Assembly: GCF_002917925.1 (NCBI RefSeq)
Contig: NZ_PPFE01000001.1
Coordinates: forward strand, 310,001-374,000
Direction of reading: 5' to 3'
DNA from: Roseovarius confluentis
GTDB taxonomy: Bacteria > Pseudomonadota > Alphaproteobacteria > Rhodobacterales > Rhodobacteraceae
DNA length: 64,000 bases
The notes beneath the pieces were generated by a model, which worked only from the letters and a program-made list of their open reading frames with translations, had not been told where the DNA came from and searched no databases. The translations under genes were made by a program, and so were the position numbers. Positions within the stretch are counted from its first letter, which is position 1; each line of letters begins with the position of its first letter. Of the stretch, positions 21,626 through 31,708 are shown piece by piece.

Positions 21626-22315
21626 CTATTCCGCGGGGGCGTTTTCAGGGTCGCTGTCGCGCTCACTGTCTGGGTCGTTGCCGGGCTCAGGTTCCCTGTC
21701 GGGAGTGGCATCCGGGGCGTCGGATGCACCCTCGTCCGTGCCGGCGTCGCCCGCGTCCTGCGCGGCGGGGCCCAGCGTGGCGTCGATGCGCTGGACCGCG
21801 GCGCTGGTGATGTCGACCACGTCGGCCTGAAGCAGCACAGTGCGGCGATCCATCACCACCGCGGCCCCGGCCTCGCGCATCAGTTCGACCAGAACCGGCT
21901 CGACCCGGCGCATGAAATCAAGGGGCGCGCGTTCGCGGTTGCGCTCGTGCTCGCGCACACGGCGCTGGCTGTCGGCGCGAATCGTCTGGACCCGTTCGTC
22001 GAAGGCGTCGGCAAGGTCTCGGAATTCCTCGGGCGAGGTGGTGTCGCGCTGCTCGGTCAGGGCAAGCTCCTCGGCCTCGAGCTCGGCCTCCAGCTTGCGG
22101 TTGAGGGCGATCAGGTCTTCGCGCTCTTGCTGAAGCTGGGCGGTGATCGCCTGACCCAGGCGGGTTTCCTCGAACAGGCGTTCGGGGTCCACCACCAGGA
22201 TATCGCTTTGCACCACGCCGACGCTTTGCGCCGCCGCGGGCACGGGGCCGCCGACGAGCCACCCCGGGGCCGCCAGCAGGGCCACCGACATCAGCAGGGC
22301 CCGTAGCGGTGTCAT
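21626..22315 (-). CDS. OmpH/Skp-family periplasmic chaperone
   Basis: The 229-residue protein has a signal peptide (about 1-29, ending PAAAQS), then a Skp-like body: VGVVQSDILVVDPERLFEET, a long charged coiled coil (about 60-135) and a closing strand (AAVVMDRRTVLLQADVVDIT). Skp chaperones unfolded outer-membrane proteins on their way to BamA. The last 40 residues are a very acidic Pro/Asp/Glu tail not found in E. coli Skp. It starts 1 bp after the bamA stop, so the two are translated together. Confidence 0.88.
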   Translation of the reverse strand: MTPLRALLMSVALLAAPGWLVGGPVPAAAQSVGVVQSDILVVDPERLFEETRLGQAITAQLQQEREDLIALNRKLEAELEAEELALTEQRDTTSPEEFRDLADAFDERVQTIRADSQRRVREHERNRERAPLDFMRRVEPVLVELMREAGAAVVMDRRTVLLQADVVDITSAAVQRIDATLGPAAQDAGDAGTDEGASDAPDATPDREPEPGNDPDSERDSDPENAPAE

Positions 22316-22316
22316 G

Positions 22317-24635
22317 TCAGAATTCCGTGCGGACCGTGATATCGAACTCGCGCTCGATGTCGCCCGGCTCTTTCTGAAGCGCCTTGGAGAAGTTCAGCCG
22401 CAGCGGACCGAACGGCGATTCCCAGAACAGGGACAGGCCAACCACGTGGCGCGCATTGAACCCGGTGGATTGCGCCGCGCCGATCGTATCGACATTCCAG
22501 ATCGCGCCGACATCGTAGAACGCGCCGCCCGACAGGCCGAATTCCTCGGGCGTGCCCAGCGGAAACTCCACGTCGAACTTGGCCACGGCAAAAAGGTTGC
22601 CGCCCAGATGTTCGCCATTCTGGATCGGGCCCATGCCGTTGGAATCGAAGCCGCGCATGACCTGACCGGTATAACGGTCGATGGCGCGGGACCGATCACC
22701 GCCCATGAAATCCAGCGCACCCGCCTCGAGAGAGGCACGCAGCGTGATCTCTTCATTAAAGGCAAGTCTTTGCGCGGCCACGCGCATGGAGTACTTCATG
22801 AACTCGAGGTCGCCACCAACCCCGTTATATTCTACGCCCGCATCGAGCAGAACGCCGGCATTGGGGTTCAGTCCCGTGCGCCGCGTGTCGAAGACGACGC
22901 GCGCGCCGACGCCGCTGGTGAAAAAATCACCTTGCGCGACTTCCGCGGCCAGCGTGGGTGAGACGCCGACATAGTCGTCCATCTCCTGGTAGCCGGCCTT
23001 GTAGTAGAGTGTCAGACGGCTGTTCTCGGCAACCGGGAAGGTCAGGCTGGGCTGAAGCACGCCCTGGACTGTGTCATACAGCGCGTTGTTGCCATCGGTT
23101 TCCAGCAGCGAGGTCTGGATCGCGAATTCGACGTCCCGGCCCAGGAAGGCCGGTTCAGCGAAGGCAAGGTTGTAGTTGGCAGTGTCGGCCGAGGCCGAGA
23201 TCTGCGCCGTCACCCGCTGGCCGCGGCCCAGGAAGTTGCGCTCGGAAAAGCCCAGCGTCAGGCCGAAACCGCCGTCCGAACTATAGCTGCCACCGAAGGA
23301 CAGCGTGCCGGTGGTGGTTTCCTCGACATCCACGTCGACCACGACCTGGCTGGGGTCCGACCCTTCGCGCGCGTTGACTTCCACGTCCTCGAAGTAGCGC
23401 AGCGCGCGGATGCGCTCGGCGGCTTCGCGGATCTGGCGGGGGTTGAAGGGGTCGCCCTCGACGGGTGTGAACTGGCGGCGGATCACCCGATCCAGCGTGG
23501 TCGTATTGCCCTCGATGTCGATCCGCTCGACGAAGACGCGTGGACCACGCACCAGCATGAACTCGATATCCAGCGTCAGGTCCCGTTCATTGCGGGTGAT
23601 GACCGGCTCGACCCGCAGGAAATCGACGCCCCGGCGGATCGCCAGCCGTTCCATCCGCGCGATCGAGTTCTCGACCAGTGTCGGCGAATAGACCACGCCC
23701 GAGCGGATCCGCAGCACGTTCTGGTAATCGGCGGCATTGGCCTCGGGAATCTCGCTGGTCGTCGTGATCTGCCCAAAGCGGAATTGCTGCCCTTCCTGCA
23801 CATTGAAGGTCACGAAATAGCCGTCACGTTCCTGCGCAAGCTCGGCATTGGTGCCGGTGACACGGAAATCGACATAGCCACGGGACAGGTAGAAATCACG
23901 CAGCACCTGCTTGTCGAATTCCAGTCGCTCGGCATTGAACGTGTCGCGCGCGACGATGGCGCGCAGGATACCCGCCTGCTTGCTGTCCACGACGCGGCGC
24001 AGGCGGCGGTCGGAATAGGCCCGGTTGCCGACAAAGCTGACGCGGTTCACCTCGATCGCACCGCCTTCGAAGATCTCGAAGACAAGGTCGATACGGTTGT
24101 CGCTCCGCCGGATGACCTTGGATTGAATGCGGGCCGATACGCGCCCGTTCTCTTCGTAGGCTTCGGTCAGGATCGCGACGTCGCGCTCAACGCGGGTGGG
24201 GCTGAAAACCTGGCGCGGTTCGCTTTCGATAAAGCTTTGCAGGTCGGGGTCCTTGATGCGCCGGTTGCCCTCGAAGGCGATGCGGTTGATCGTCGGGTAC
24301 TCGATAACCCGGATCACCAGCGTGTTGCCCTGCGGAATGACCTGCACGTCCTCGAAAAGACCGCTGGCGCGAATACGCTGCGCGGCATCGTTCAACTGAC
24401 CGGCGCTGATCGTCTCGCCACGGGCGATGCCCGCCTGGCTGAGTATCGTACCGCCCTCGATCCTCTGGTTGCCCTCGATGGACACGTTGGTGAAGCGATA
24501 GCTTTGCGCCTGCGCCTCGGTGGCGACGGACAAGGCGGCGGCCAGCAGGCCGACCGCGAAAAGCAGCGAAAGAAAACGGTGTGTTGAAAAGAGCCCTGAA
24601 AAGCGCTTCGTCCCCAACCCGATCGACAGTTTCAT
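22317..24635 (-). CDS. bamA: outer-membrane protein assembly factor BamA
   Basis: The 772-residue protein has a signal peptide (about 1-44, ending EAQAQ), five POTRA domains (to about 415) and an Omp85 barrel that closes with a terminal phenylalanine (TVRTEF). BamA folds and inserts outer-membrane proteins. I start at ATG 24635 (MKLSIGLGTKRF); the upstream frame would need TTG. It lies in the usual rseP-bamA-skp-fabZ-lpxA order. Confidence 0.96.
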   Translation of the reverse strand: MKLSIGLGTKRFSGLFSTHRFLSLLFAVGLLAAALSVATEAQAQSYRFTNVSIEGNQRIEGGTILSQAGIARGETISAGQLNDAAQRIRASGLFEDVQVIPQGNTLVIRVIEYPTINRIAFEGNRRIKDPDLQSFIESEPRQVFSPTRVERDVAILTEAYEENGRVSARIQSKVIRRSDNRIDLVFEIFEGGAIEVNRVSFVGNRAYSDRRLRRVVDSKQAGILRAIVARDTFNAERLEFDKQVLRDFYLSRGYVDFRVTGTNAELAQERDGYFVTFNVQEGQQFRFGQITTTSEIPEANAADYQNVLRIRSGVVYSPTLVENSIARMERLAIRRGVDFLRVEPVITRNERDLTLDIEFMLVRGPRVFVERIDIEGNTTTLDRVIRRQFTPVEGDPFNPRQIREAAERIRALRYFEDVEVNAREGSDPSQVVVDVDVEETTTGTLSFGGSYSSDGGFGLTLGFSERNFLGRGQRVTAQISASADTANYNLAFAEPAFLGRDVEFAIQTSLLETDGNNALYDTVQGVLQPSLTFPVAENSRLTLYYKAGYQEMDDYVGVSPTLAAEVAQGDFFTSGVGARVVFDTRRTGLNPNAGVLLDAGVEYNGVGGDLEFMKYSMRVAAQRLAFNEEITLRASLEAGALDFMGGDRSRAIDRYTGQVMRGFDSNGMGPIQNGEHLGGNLFAVAKFDVEFPLGTPEEFGLSGGAFYDVGAIWNVDTIGAAQSTGFNARHVVGLSLFWESPFGPLRLNFSKALQKEPGDIEREFDITVRTEF

Positions 24636-24758
24636 AAGCGATCCCAATCAGCCATCCCAGTGGGCAAAAGCACTACCGTCTCCGTTGGGGGTTGTCAAAA
24701 CGAGTATGGGAGATTTTTAGAGATTGCGTCCTCTTGGCCGCAGGCCGGGCGCCACGCC

Positions 24759-24884
24759 TCAGAGCGAACCGACGAAGGCGCCAGCCCAAAGGGCGACGGC
24801 GATGGTGGCAAGATAGAGAATCCGGTCCCAGTTGAGGTTCACCAACAGGGTCATCCCGCGATATCCGTTCAGAACATGTTGCAT
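24759..24884 (-). CDS. small membrane protein, 41 residues, between rseP and bamA
   Basis: ATG 24884 opens MQHVLNGYRGMTLLVNLNWD followed by a single hydrophobic helix (ILYLATIAVALWAGAFVG) and SL. A second ATG at 24854 would give 31 residues. The ribosome site is weak for both. The clean amphipathic-plus-helix design and the gap in an otherwise tight cluster make it a plausible microprotein. Its function is unknown. Confidence 0.5.
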   Translation of the reverse strand: MQHVLNGYRGMTLLVNLNWDRILYLATIAVALWAGAFVGSL

Positions 24885-25010
24885 TTGATTCCGGGCTTTC
24901 GATTCGTATTAGGTCAGACGCTACCCGCAACTTTTCGATTTCATTGTGACGATAGTCGGGCAGGAATTGTGGTAATTCCATGGCGGCGGGCCCGCGCCGC
25001 GCCCTGCCCC

Positions 25011-25038
25011 GCGACGCGCCCCCCCGGGGCGGCGTCGC
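25011..25038 (-). terminator. strong GC hairpin after rseP
   Basis: GCGACGC (25011-25017) pairs with GCGTCGC (25032-25038), with further C/G pairing inside. It lies 13 bp past the rseP stop on the minus strand. There is no T-run after it, so it may only weaken or end transcription before bamA. Confidence 0.4.
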
Positions 25039-25050
25039 AAAACAATCCGC

Positions 25051-26412
25051 TCAGGGACAGAAAATGTCGTTGAACAAGGCGAACAGCATCACCCCCAGAA
25101 CCAACGTCAGGCCCACCGTCATCATGAGCCGCAGCGCCCGGTCGCTCGGCGGGCGTCCCGCCACGGCCTCGTAGGCGTAGAACACCAGGTGCCCCCCATC
25201 CAGTACCGGGATGGGAAACAGGTTCAGCAGGCCAACGGCCGTCGACAGGACCGCGATGAACCAGATGAAGCTGTCCACGCCCTGGCTGGCCATGGCGCCG
25301 GACACCTCCGCGATGCCGATGGGGCCGGACATGTTGCAGCTGCTGATCGCGCCCGTGATCATGTGATACAGGCCCGAGATCGAGCCCGAGATGACCGCCC
25401 AGGTCTGAGCCAAGGCGCCCGACAGGGATTCGCCGAATCCGCGCGGCCCGGTCTGAAGCTCGTAGGGCAAGCCGCCGACGATGCCGATCCGCCAGTTGGT
25501 CTCGAACCCGCCGTCTTCCTGCGGCTCGTCCACCCGGCGCGGCGTCAGGTCGAAATCCATCACCTCGCCGTCGCGCCACACGTCCAGAGCCAACGTCGCC
25601 CCGTCCGAGCCCTCGACCACGTCCTTGAGCTGATCGAAGGCATAGATATTCCCGCCGTCGAGGCCGACGATCACGTCTTCCTGCTTCAGCCCCGACTCGA
25701 AGGCCGCCGAGCGCGGCGACAGCTGTGTGACCAACGGCGGCTGCGGGTGCGGGCCCATCGCCTCGACGATCTCGCCATCGCGGCGCACCTCGTAGGTCAG
25801 CAAAGGTTCCTGCGGCAGAGCATCGATGAAGGCGCGGAAGGCGTCCTCGTCGGCTTGGTCCATGTTGATCATCGTGGGGATCTCGCGCCCCTCGATCGCC
25901 AGCAATTCGTCGCCCTGCTGAAGCGTGACACCATCGAACGGCAGCGGGCGCAAATCCGATATCACGTAAGGTTCGGTCACCTTGCCCTGGCTCATCATGA
26001 TGGCGCCGAAGACAAGGATCGACAGGATGAAGTTGAAGACCGGCCCCGCCGCCACGGTCAGCGTCCGCGCCCAGAGCGGCGCGCCCAGCATGGTCTTGCG
26101 TTTCATCTCGGGCGGCATTTCGGCGACGCTGCCGTCACTGGTGCCGCTGGCGGCATTCGCGTCGCCCATGAACTTGACGTAGCCGCCAAAGGGCAGCGCC
26201 GCGAGCTGCCAGCGTGTGCCGTGCTTGTCCACGCGGCTGAACAGAACCGGGCCGAAACCCAACGAGAAGACATCCGCCTTGATCCCGCACCAGCGCCCGA
26301 CGATGTAATGGCCGTATTCATGAATCGCCACGATCACCGACAGGGCGGCGAAAAAGGCCAGAAGCGTCAGCGCAAGGCCGCCGAACTGCGGGAGAAAGTT
26401 TATTCCGTCCAA
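25051..26412 (-). CDS. rseP: RIP metalloprotease (site-2 protease)
   Basis: The 453-residue membrane protease has the zinc motif HEYGH at 31-35 in the first helix, central PDZ sequence (about 120-290) and the third ligand in NLFPIPVLDGGHLVFY near the C-terminus. RseP-type proteases cut anti-sigma factors and signal-peptide remnants inside the membrane. Its place between dxr and bamA is the standard order. Confidence 0.96.
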   Translation of the reverse strand: MDGINFLPQFGGLALTLLAFFAALSVIVAIHEYGHYIVGRWCGIKADVFSLGFGPVLFSRVDKHGTRWQLAALPFGGYVKFMGDANAASGTSDGSVAEMPPEMKRKTMLGAPLWARTLTVAAGPVFNFILSILVFGAIMMSQGKVTEPYVISDLRPLPFDGVTLQQGDELLAIEGREIPTMINMDQADEDAFRAFIDALPQEPLLTYEVRRDGEIVEAMGPHPQPPLVTQLSPRSAAFESGLKQEDVIVGLDGGNIYAFDQLKDVVEGSDGATLALDVWRDGEVMDFDLTPRRVDEPQEDGGFETNWRIGIVGGLPYELQTGPRGFGESLSGALAQTWAVISGSISGLYHMITGAISSCNMSGPIGIAEVSGAMASQGVDSFIWFIAVLSTAVGLLNLFPIPVLDGGHLVFYAYEAVAGRPPSDRALRLMMTVGLTLVLGVMLFALFNDIFCP

Positions 26413-26418
26413 GGTTTT

Positions 26419-27591
26419 TTATCCGTCCTGCTCTTTCGCCACGCTGTCGACATACATCCTTGCCAGATGGTCCGCGCGCGCTGTTGTATCAAGGGTCATC
26501 GGCCTTTGGGCGATCTTGTCATGCTCGGCAAGCCGCGCCAACACCTCTTCGACGATCGTGTTCATCTGCATAAAGCCGATCTTTCCGGCGATGAAGTGAT
26601 CCAGCGCCCGTTCCTTGGCACCGTTGAAGACCGCCCCCATAAGGCCACGCGCCTCCATCACCTCGCGCGCCAGGCGCAGCGCCGGAAACCGCTCGGTGTC
26701 CGGCGTCTCGAAACTCAGCCTGCCGGTGCCGGCAAGGTCCAGCGCGGCGACCGGCAGGTCGAGCCGCTGGGGCCAGTTCAGCGCGTAGCCTATGGCGTGG
26801 CGCATGTCGTGCGGACCCATATGGGCCATCACCCCTCCGTCCACGTAATGCACCATCGCGTGCACCAGGGATTCGGGATGGATCAGCACCTCGATCTGGT
26901 CAGGCCGCACGCCAAAGAACTCGCGCGTTTCGATCATCTCCATCGCTTTGTTGAACATCGAGGCGCTATCGATGGTGATCCGCTGGCCCATGTCCCAGTT
27001 GGGATGGGTCGCGGCCTCGGCGGGGGTGGCGTGGATCAGCTGCTCCAGCGGCCAGTCGCGAAACGCGCCACCGCTGGCGGTGATGATGATGCGTTGCACG
27101 GCGGCGGCGTCCTCGCCCACCAGCGCCTGGAAAATGCCGGAATGCTCGCTGTCCACGGGCAGGATGCGCGCCCCTGCCCGCCGCGCCGTGCCCATCAGAA
27201 GCTGACCGGCGGCGACCAGCGATTCCTTGTTCGCCAGGGCCAGGGTTGCGCCGGTGCGCAGCGCCGCCAGCCCCGGTGCCAGCCCGGCAAACCCGACGAT
27301 GGCCGACATCACCCAGTCGGCGTCGCGCGCGGCGGCCTCTTCCAAAGCTGTGGTGCCGGCGGCGGCCTCGATATCAGTGCCACGCAGGGCGTCGCGCAGA
27401 TCCTCCAGCAGGCTGTCATGGGCAGTGACGGCAACCTCGGCATCGCAGGCGATGGCGTCCTGGGCCAGCTGCGCGATGTTGCGCCCCCCGGTCAGGGCCA
27501 CGACGCGAAACTGGTCGCGCTTGCCCTGCACCAGGCTCAGCGTGTTCTGCCCGACCGAGCCGGTCGCGCCCAGAATGCTGATCCGCTTCAT
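26419..27591 (-). CDS. dxr: 1-deoxy-D-xylulose-5-phosphate reductoisomerase
   Basis: The 390-residue protein starts with the NADPH loop ILGATGSVGQNTL and has the metal/substrate block LPVDSEHSGIFQAL and ITASGGAFRDWPLEQL. It makes 2-C-methylerythritol 4-phosphate, the first committed step of the non-mevalonate isoprenoid route, feeding UppS in the same cluster. It overlaps cdsA by 4 bp. Confidence 0.97.
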   Translation of the reverse strand: MKRISILGATGSVGQNTLSLVQGKRDQFRVVALTGGRNIAQLAQDAIACDAEVAVTAHDSLLEDLRDALRGTDIEAAAGTTALEEAAARDADWVMSAIVGFAGLAPGLAALRTGATLALANKESLVAAGQLLMGTARRAGARILPVDSEHSGIFQALVGEDAAAVQRIIITASGGAFRDWPLEQLIHATPAEAATHPNWDMGQRITIDSASMFNKAMEMIETREFFGVRPDQIEVLIHPESLVHAMVHYVDGGVMAHMGPHDMRHAIGYALNWPQRLDLPVAALDLAGTGRLSFETPDTERFPALRLAREVMEARGLMGAVFNGAKERALDHFIAGKIGFMQMNTIVEEVLARLAEHDKIAQRPMTLDTTARADHLARMYVDSVAKEQDG

Positions 27592-28373
27592 CCGCCCGCC
27601 CCCGGCATCAGGCCCACGGCCCAGAACAGCAGCGCGGCGGCACTGCCGCCCAGCATGGCGTCGAACCGGTCAAAGACACCGCCATGCCCGGGAATGAGGC
27701 TGGAGCTGTCCTTGATCCCCTTGCGGCGCTTCACGGCGCTTTCGGCGATGTCGCCCATCTGCCCGGCAAAGCCCGCCAGCATCGACATCGGTATCAGTTC
27801 CGGCCCCATGCCCAGAGGCCGCAGGAAGAACAGCCCCACGATCCCGGCCAGAAGCCAGCCCGCGATGGTCCCCGACCAGGTTTTCTTGGGGCTGAAGCGC
27901 GGCCAGAACTTCGGCCCGCCCAGCATCCGCCCGGCAAAGTACCCCGCCACGTCCGATGCGATCACCACGAGGATCAGCCAGAGAATCCACAGCGTTTCAT
28001 GCCCCGCCCGCACCCAGAGCAGCGCGAAACAGGCCAGCAGCACCCAGGCGATCACGACAAAGGCCAGCGGCCCGTCCTCGGCGGTCTGGCTGGCCGCCAC
28101 CAGCGCCAGCCCCAGCATCAGCGGCAGCGCGAAGGTTCCGGGCAGGAAATTCAGCGCCAGCATCACCACACCTGCGGCGATGCCAAGACCCACGGCCTGG
28201 CGGGTGGCGAACATGCGTGCGGTTTCCCACACCATGGCGCCGCAGATGGCACAGACCATCACCACGAAAAACAGCCCGCCCTGGTAGACGCCGAACGCCC
28301 CCAGCACCAGCATCAGCACGCCCGACAGCGCCCGGCGGCGCAGGTCGGACCACTTCGCGCCGCCTGCGCTCAT
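27588..28373 (-). CDS. cdsA: phosphatidate cytidylyltransferase
   Basis: The 261-residue polytopic protein ends with the family signature SAVKRRKGIKDSSSLIPGHG followed by GVFDRFD. CdsA makes CDP-diacylglycerol for phospholipid synthesis in the inner membrane. It overlaps uppS and dxr by 4 bp at each end, so the three are tightly coupled. Confidence 0.97.
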   Translation of the reverse strand: MSAGGAKWSDLRRRALSGVLMLVLGAFGVYQGGLFFVVMVCAICGAMVWETARMFATRQAVGLGIAAGVVMLALNFLPGTFALPLMLGLALVAASQTAEDGPLAFVVIAWVLLACFALLWVRAGHETLWILWLILVVIASDVAGYFAGRMLGGPKFWPRFSPKKTWSGTIAGWLLAGIVGLFFLRPLGMGPELIPMSMLAGFAGQMGDIAESAVKRRKGIKDSSSLIPGHGGVFDRFDAMLGGSAAALLFWAVGLMPGAGG

Positions 28374-29110
28374 GCGGTCACGGCCCCGAAACGCCGGTCA
28401 CGCCCGCCATAGCCGCGCAGCAGTTCGCCGAAGATGTCCGGCGTGAAATCCGGCCAGAGCGTGTCGATGAACTCGTATTCCGCATAGGCCGACTGCCACA
28501 GCAGAAAGTTCGAGATCCGCGCCTCGCCCGAGGTGCGGATCACCAGGTCGGGATCGGGCAGCACACAGGTATCGAGATACTTGGGCAGGGTTTCCTCGTT
28601 GACGTCCTCGGGGCTCAAGCGCCCTTCGGCCACGTCGCGGGCCAGGCGTTGGGTGGCACGGCTCACCTCGTCGCGCCCACCATAGTTCAGCGCGATCGTC
28701 AGGTTCGTGCCGGTGCAGGCCTGGGTCATCGCCTCGGCATCGTCCATCAGCTGGCGAAGCTTCGCGTCCAGCCGCGGCCGGTCGCCGATGAAGCGCACGC
28801 GCACGTTCTCGCGCACGAACTCCTGCATTTCCTTCATTATATAGCGGCGAAACAGGCTCATCAGCCCCGCCACTTCGGTCTGCGTGCGTTTCCAGTTCTC
28901 GGTCGAAAAGGCGAAGATCGTGACGTACTCCACCCCGAAGTCGGGACAGGCGGTCACGATCTCCTTCACCCGGCGCGCCCCGGCATGGTGCCCGAACAGG
29001 CGCGGCCGCCCGCGCTTTTGCGCCCAGCGGCCATTGCCGTCCATGATGATCGCCACATGGCGCGGACCCCGGCCGGCGGATTTCTCCTGCATGTCGCGCG
29101 CCTCAGCCAT
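28370..29110 (-). CDS. uppS: undecaprenyl diphosphate synthase
   Basis: The 246-residue cis-prenyltransferase has the diphosphate-binding loop IIMDGNGRWAQKRG near residue 21-34, the HHAGARRVKEI helix and RTSGEARISNFLLWQ. It makes the C55 lipid carrier for peptidoglycan and other envelope sugars. It lies 2 bp after frr. Confidence 0.97.
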   Translation of the reverse strand: MAEARDMQEKSAGRGPRHVAIIMDGNGRWAQKRGRPRLFGHHAGARRVKEIVTACPDFGVEYVTIFAFSTENWKRTQTEVAGLMSLFRRYIMKEMQEFVRENVRVRFIGDRPRLDAKLRQLMDDAEAMTQACTGTNLTIALNYGGRDEVSRATQRLARDVAEGRLSPEDVNEETLPKYLDTCVLPDPDLVIRTSGEARISNFLLWQSAYAEYEFIDTLWPDFTPDIFGELLRGYGGRDRRFGAVTA

Positions 29111-29112
29111 TT

Positions 29113-29676
29113 TCAGACCTGCATGATTTCGGCCTGCTTGGCCTCCAGCGCCTCGTCCACGGCCTTGATGTGCTGGTTGGTCAACTCCTGGACTTCCTCT
29201 TCCCAGAATTTCTGGTCGTCCTCGGACATGCCGTCGGCCTTGGCCTTCTTGATCTGGTCCATCCCGTCGCGGCGCACGTTGCGAATGGCCACGCGCGCGT
29301 TCTCGGAGTATTGCGCGGCGACCTTGGTAAGCTCCTTGCGGCGCTCCTCGTTCAGCTCGGGGATGGGCAGCATGATGATGGTGCCGTTCATCTGCGGGTT
29401 GATGCCCAGCCCGCTTTCGCGGATGGCCTTTTCCACCTTGTTCACAAGGCCCTTGTCCCAGACATTGACCGTCACCATGCGCGGCTCGGGCACATTGACC
29501 GTACCCACCTGGTTGATCGGTGTCATCGCGCCATAGGCGTCCACCATCACCGGCTCCAGCATCGAGGCCGAGGCCCGGCCCGTCCTGAGCGAGGCGAATT
29601 CCGTGCGCAGGCTGCTCATCGCGCCCTCCATCCGGCGCTCCAGGTCCTTGGTGTCCAGTTCGAAGTCGTCGCTCAT
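29113..29676 (-). CDS. frr: ribosome recycling factor
   Basis: The 187-residue protein is full length: [20 protein letters not shown], the LRTGRAS hinge segment and the closing helix [14 protein letters not shown] splits ribosomes after termination, together with EF-G. The 122-bp gap upstream of frr, after pyrH, shows no ORF and may hold an extra promoter. Confidence 0.97.
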   Translation of the reverse strand: MSDDFELDTKDLERRMEGAMSSLRTEFASLRTGRASASMLEPVMVDAYGAMTPINQVGTVNVPEPRMVTVNVWDKGLVNKVEKAIRESGLGINPQMNGTIIMLPIPELNEERRKELTKVAAQYSENARVAIRNVRRDGMDQIKKAKADGMSEDDQKFWEEEVQELTNQHIKAVDEALEAKQAEIMQV

Positions 29677-29798
29677 CTTAAATCCCTTGGTTCTGCCGAA
29701 CGATGGTCTCGCCTCTATACCGGCAAGTCGCGTCGATTGTATAGGCCTCAGTCCCGTATGAAAGCCCCAGGTTTCGTGTGGATTTCGCGCAGAATGTC

Positions 29799-30530
29799 CT
29801 AGCCGCCCACCTTGGTATACGTGCCTGTCCCGTCAAGGATCGACCGGAAGCCGCCGGGCTCATCGAGCGAAAAGACGATGATCGGCAGGCTGTTGTCCCG
29901 CGCAAGCGCGATGGCGCTGGCGTCCATCACGCCGAGGTGCTTGGCCAGCACCTCGTCATAGCTGACCTCGTCGAACCGCGTGGCGTCGTCGTGTTTCATC
30001 GGGTCCTTGTCATAGACCCCGTCCACCTTCGTGCCCTTGAAAATCGCCTCGCAGGCCATCTCGTTGGCGCGCAGCGTGGCCGCGGTGTCGGTCGTGAAAT
30101 AGGGGTTGCCAGTTCCGGCGGCGAAAATGCAGACCCGCTTTTTCTCAAGGTGGCGCACGGCGCGGCGGCGGATATAGGGCTCGGCCACCTCGTCCATGCG
30201 AATGGCCGTGATCACCCGGCAGAAGACGCCCAGCTTTTCCAGCGCGCTCTGCATCGCCAGCGCGTTCATCACCGTGGCGAGCATTCCCATGTAGTCGGCG
30301 GTCGTCCGCTCCATCCCCTGTGCGCTGCCTTGCAACCCACGAAAGATGTTGCCGCCGCCGATCACCATGCAGATCTCGACCCCCATGTCGTGGACCGATT
30401 TCACCTCGCGTGCGATCCGCTCCACCGTCGGCGGATTCAGCCCATAAGTCGCATCGCCCATCAGCGCCTCGCCGGAGATTTTCAGCAGGACCCGCTTGAA
30501 CGTGGTCTCGGGGGTGTCGGCGTCTGGCAT
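29799..30530 (-). CDS. pyrH: uridylate kinase
   Basis: The 243-residue amino-acid-kinase-fold protein contains [23 protein letters not shown] and [11 protein letters not shown]. It phosphorylates UMP to UDP. I start at ATG 30530, which has AAAGGAG at good spacing; the longer frame to 30626 adds an unlikely basic leader. It opens the pyrH-frr-uppS-cdsA-dxr-rseP series and is divergent from miaA. Confidence 0.96.
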   Translation of the reverse strand: MPDADTPETTFKRVLLKISGEALMGDATYGLNPPTVERIAREVKSVHDMGVEICMVIGGGNIFRGLQGSAQGMERTTADYMGMLATVMNALAMQSALEKLGVFCRVITAIRMDEVAEPYIRRRAVRHLEKKRVCIFAAGTGNPYFTTDTAATLRANEMACEAIFKGTKVDGVYDKDPMKHDDATRFDEVSYDEVLAKHLGVMDASAIALARDNSLPIIVFSLDEPGGFRSILDGTGTYTKVGG

Positions 30531-30706
30531 GGGGCGGCTCCTTTGGCGTGGTCTTGGAACGGTCCCGGCGCGGGTCCTTTCTTGGCGCGCAAAATGGGCG
30601 AAAACGCCCCCGGGTTCAATCGCCAAACCGGCCCGCGCCGGACCCGGAGCGCGAATTTCGGCGCAAGACGCTTAAATCTGGCACGGAAACGTCCTAAACC
30701 GGGGCC

Positions 30707-31600
30707 ATGACCGCCCTGCCCGACATTCCCCCCGGCATTCCCCCAGATCGGCCCGTGCTCATCGCCGGACCCACCGCGTCGGGCAAGTCCGCCCTGGCGC
30801 TGGCGCTGGCGGAACGCGATGGCGGGCGCATCATCAATGCCGACGCGCTGCAGGTCTTCGCCAACTGGCGCATCCTGACCGCCCGGCCCGCGCCGGACGA
30901 GGAAGCCCGCGCGCCCCACGCGCTCTACGGTCATGTGCCGGGCGATGCCGCCTATTCCGTGGGCCATTGGCTGCGGGATTTACAACCCTTGCTGAACGAT
31001 GGCCCCCGCCCGATCATCATCGGCGGCACCGGGCTCTACTTTTCGGCCCTGACCGAAGGGCTGGCCGAGATTCCCGCCACCCCACCCGGGATCCGGGCCG
31101 AGGCCGACGCGCTGCTTGCCGCCAAAGGCCTGACAAGCCTGCTGGACGATCTCGATCCCAAGACCCGGGCGCGCATCGACACCGCCAACCCGATGCGCGT
31201 GCAACGCGCGTGGGAGGTGCAGCGCGCCACCGGCAAACCGCTGGCCCAGTGGCAGGACGCCACGCCGCCCCCGCTCCTGCCGCCCGACAGCGCCACCTGC
31301 CTGCTGATCGACGCACCCAAGGACTGGCTCACCCCGCGAATCGAACACCGCTTCGATCTGATGCTCGAGGCGGGCGCACTGGACGAGGCGCGCGACAACC
31401 TCGCCACATGGTCCGCGTTGCATCAATCGTCCAAGGCCATCGGCGCCCCCGAACTCATCGCCCATCTCAACGGTGAGATGGCGCTCGACGCGGCCCGCAA
31501 GGCCGCCATCATCGCCACAAGGCAATATGCCAAGCGCCAACGCAGCTGGTTCCGCGCCCGCATGAAAAACTGGCAAACCCTCGCCGCCGCCACGCTCTGA
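30707..31600 (+). CDS. miaA: tRNA dimethylallyltransferase
   Basis: The 297-residue protein has the P-loop [11 protein letters not shown] (20-30) and [20 protein letters not shown]. MiaA adds the isopentenyl group to A37 of tRNAs that read codons starting with U. The basic end ([15 protein letters not shown]) is usual. Confidence 0.96.
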   Translation: MTALPDIPPGIPPDRPVLIAGPTASGKSALALALAERDGGRIINADALQVFANWRILTARPAPDEEARAPHALYGHVPGDAAYSVGHWLRDLQPLLNDGPRPIIIGGTGLYFSALTEGLAEIPATPPGIRAEADALLAAKGLTSLLDDLDPKTRARIDTANPMRVQRAWEVQRATGKPLAQWQDATPPPLLPPDSATCLLIDAPKDWLTPRIEHRFDLMLEAGALDEARDNLATWSALHQSSKAIGAPELIAHLNGEMALDAARKAAIIATRQYAKRQRSWFRARMKNWQTLAAATL

Positions 31601-31708
31601 CCGGGATTTGACCTTGTCAGCCCTGTACAGAATCGGACATTCCTGACCTCAATTCGATGCAAACCCTGCGCGATCCGTGCAGAATCACGACAATCGAGGC
31701 CCCGGACA

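Noticed and set aside
25189..28287. Open frame of 1032 codons on the + strand
   Set aside because: It lies opposite rseP, dxr and cdsA, has biased composition typical of antisense frames in GC-rich DNA and no recognisable domain.
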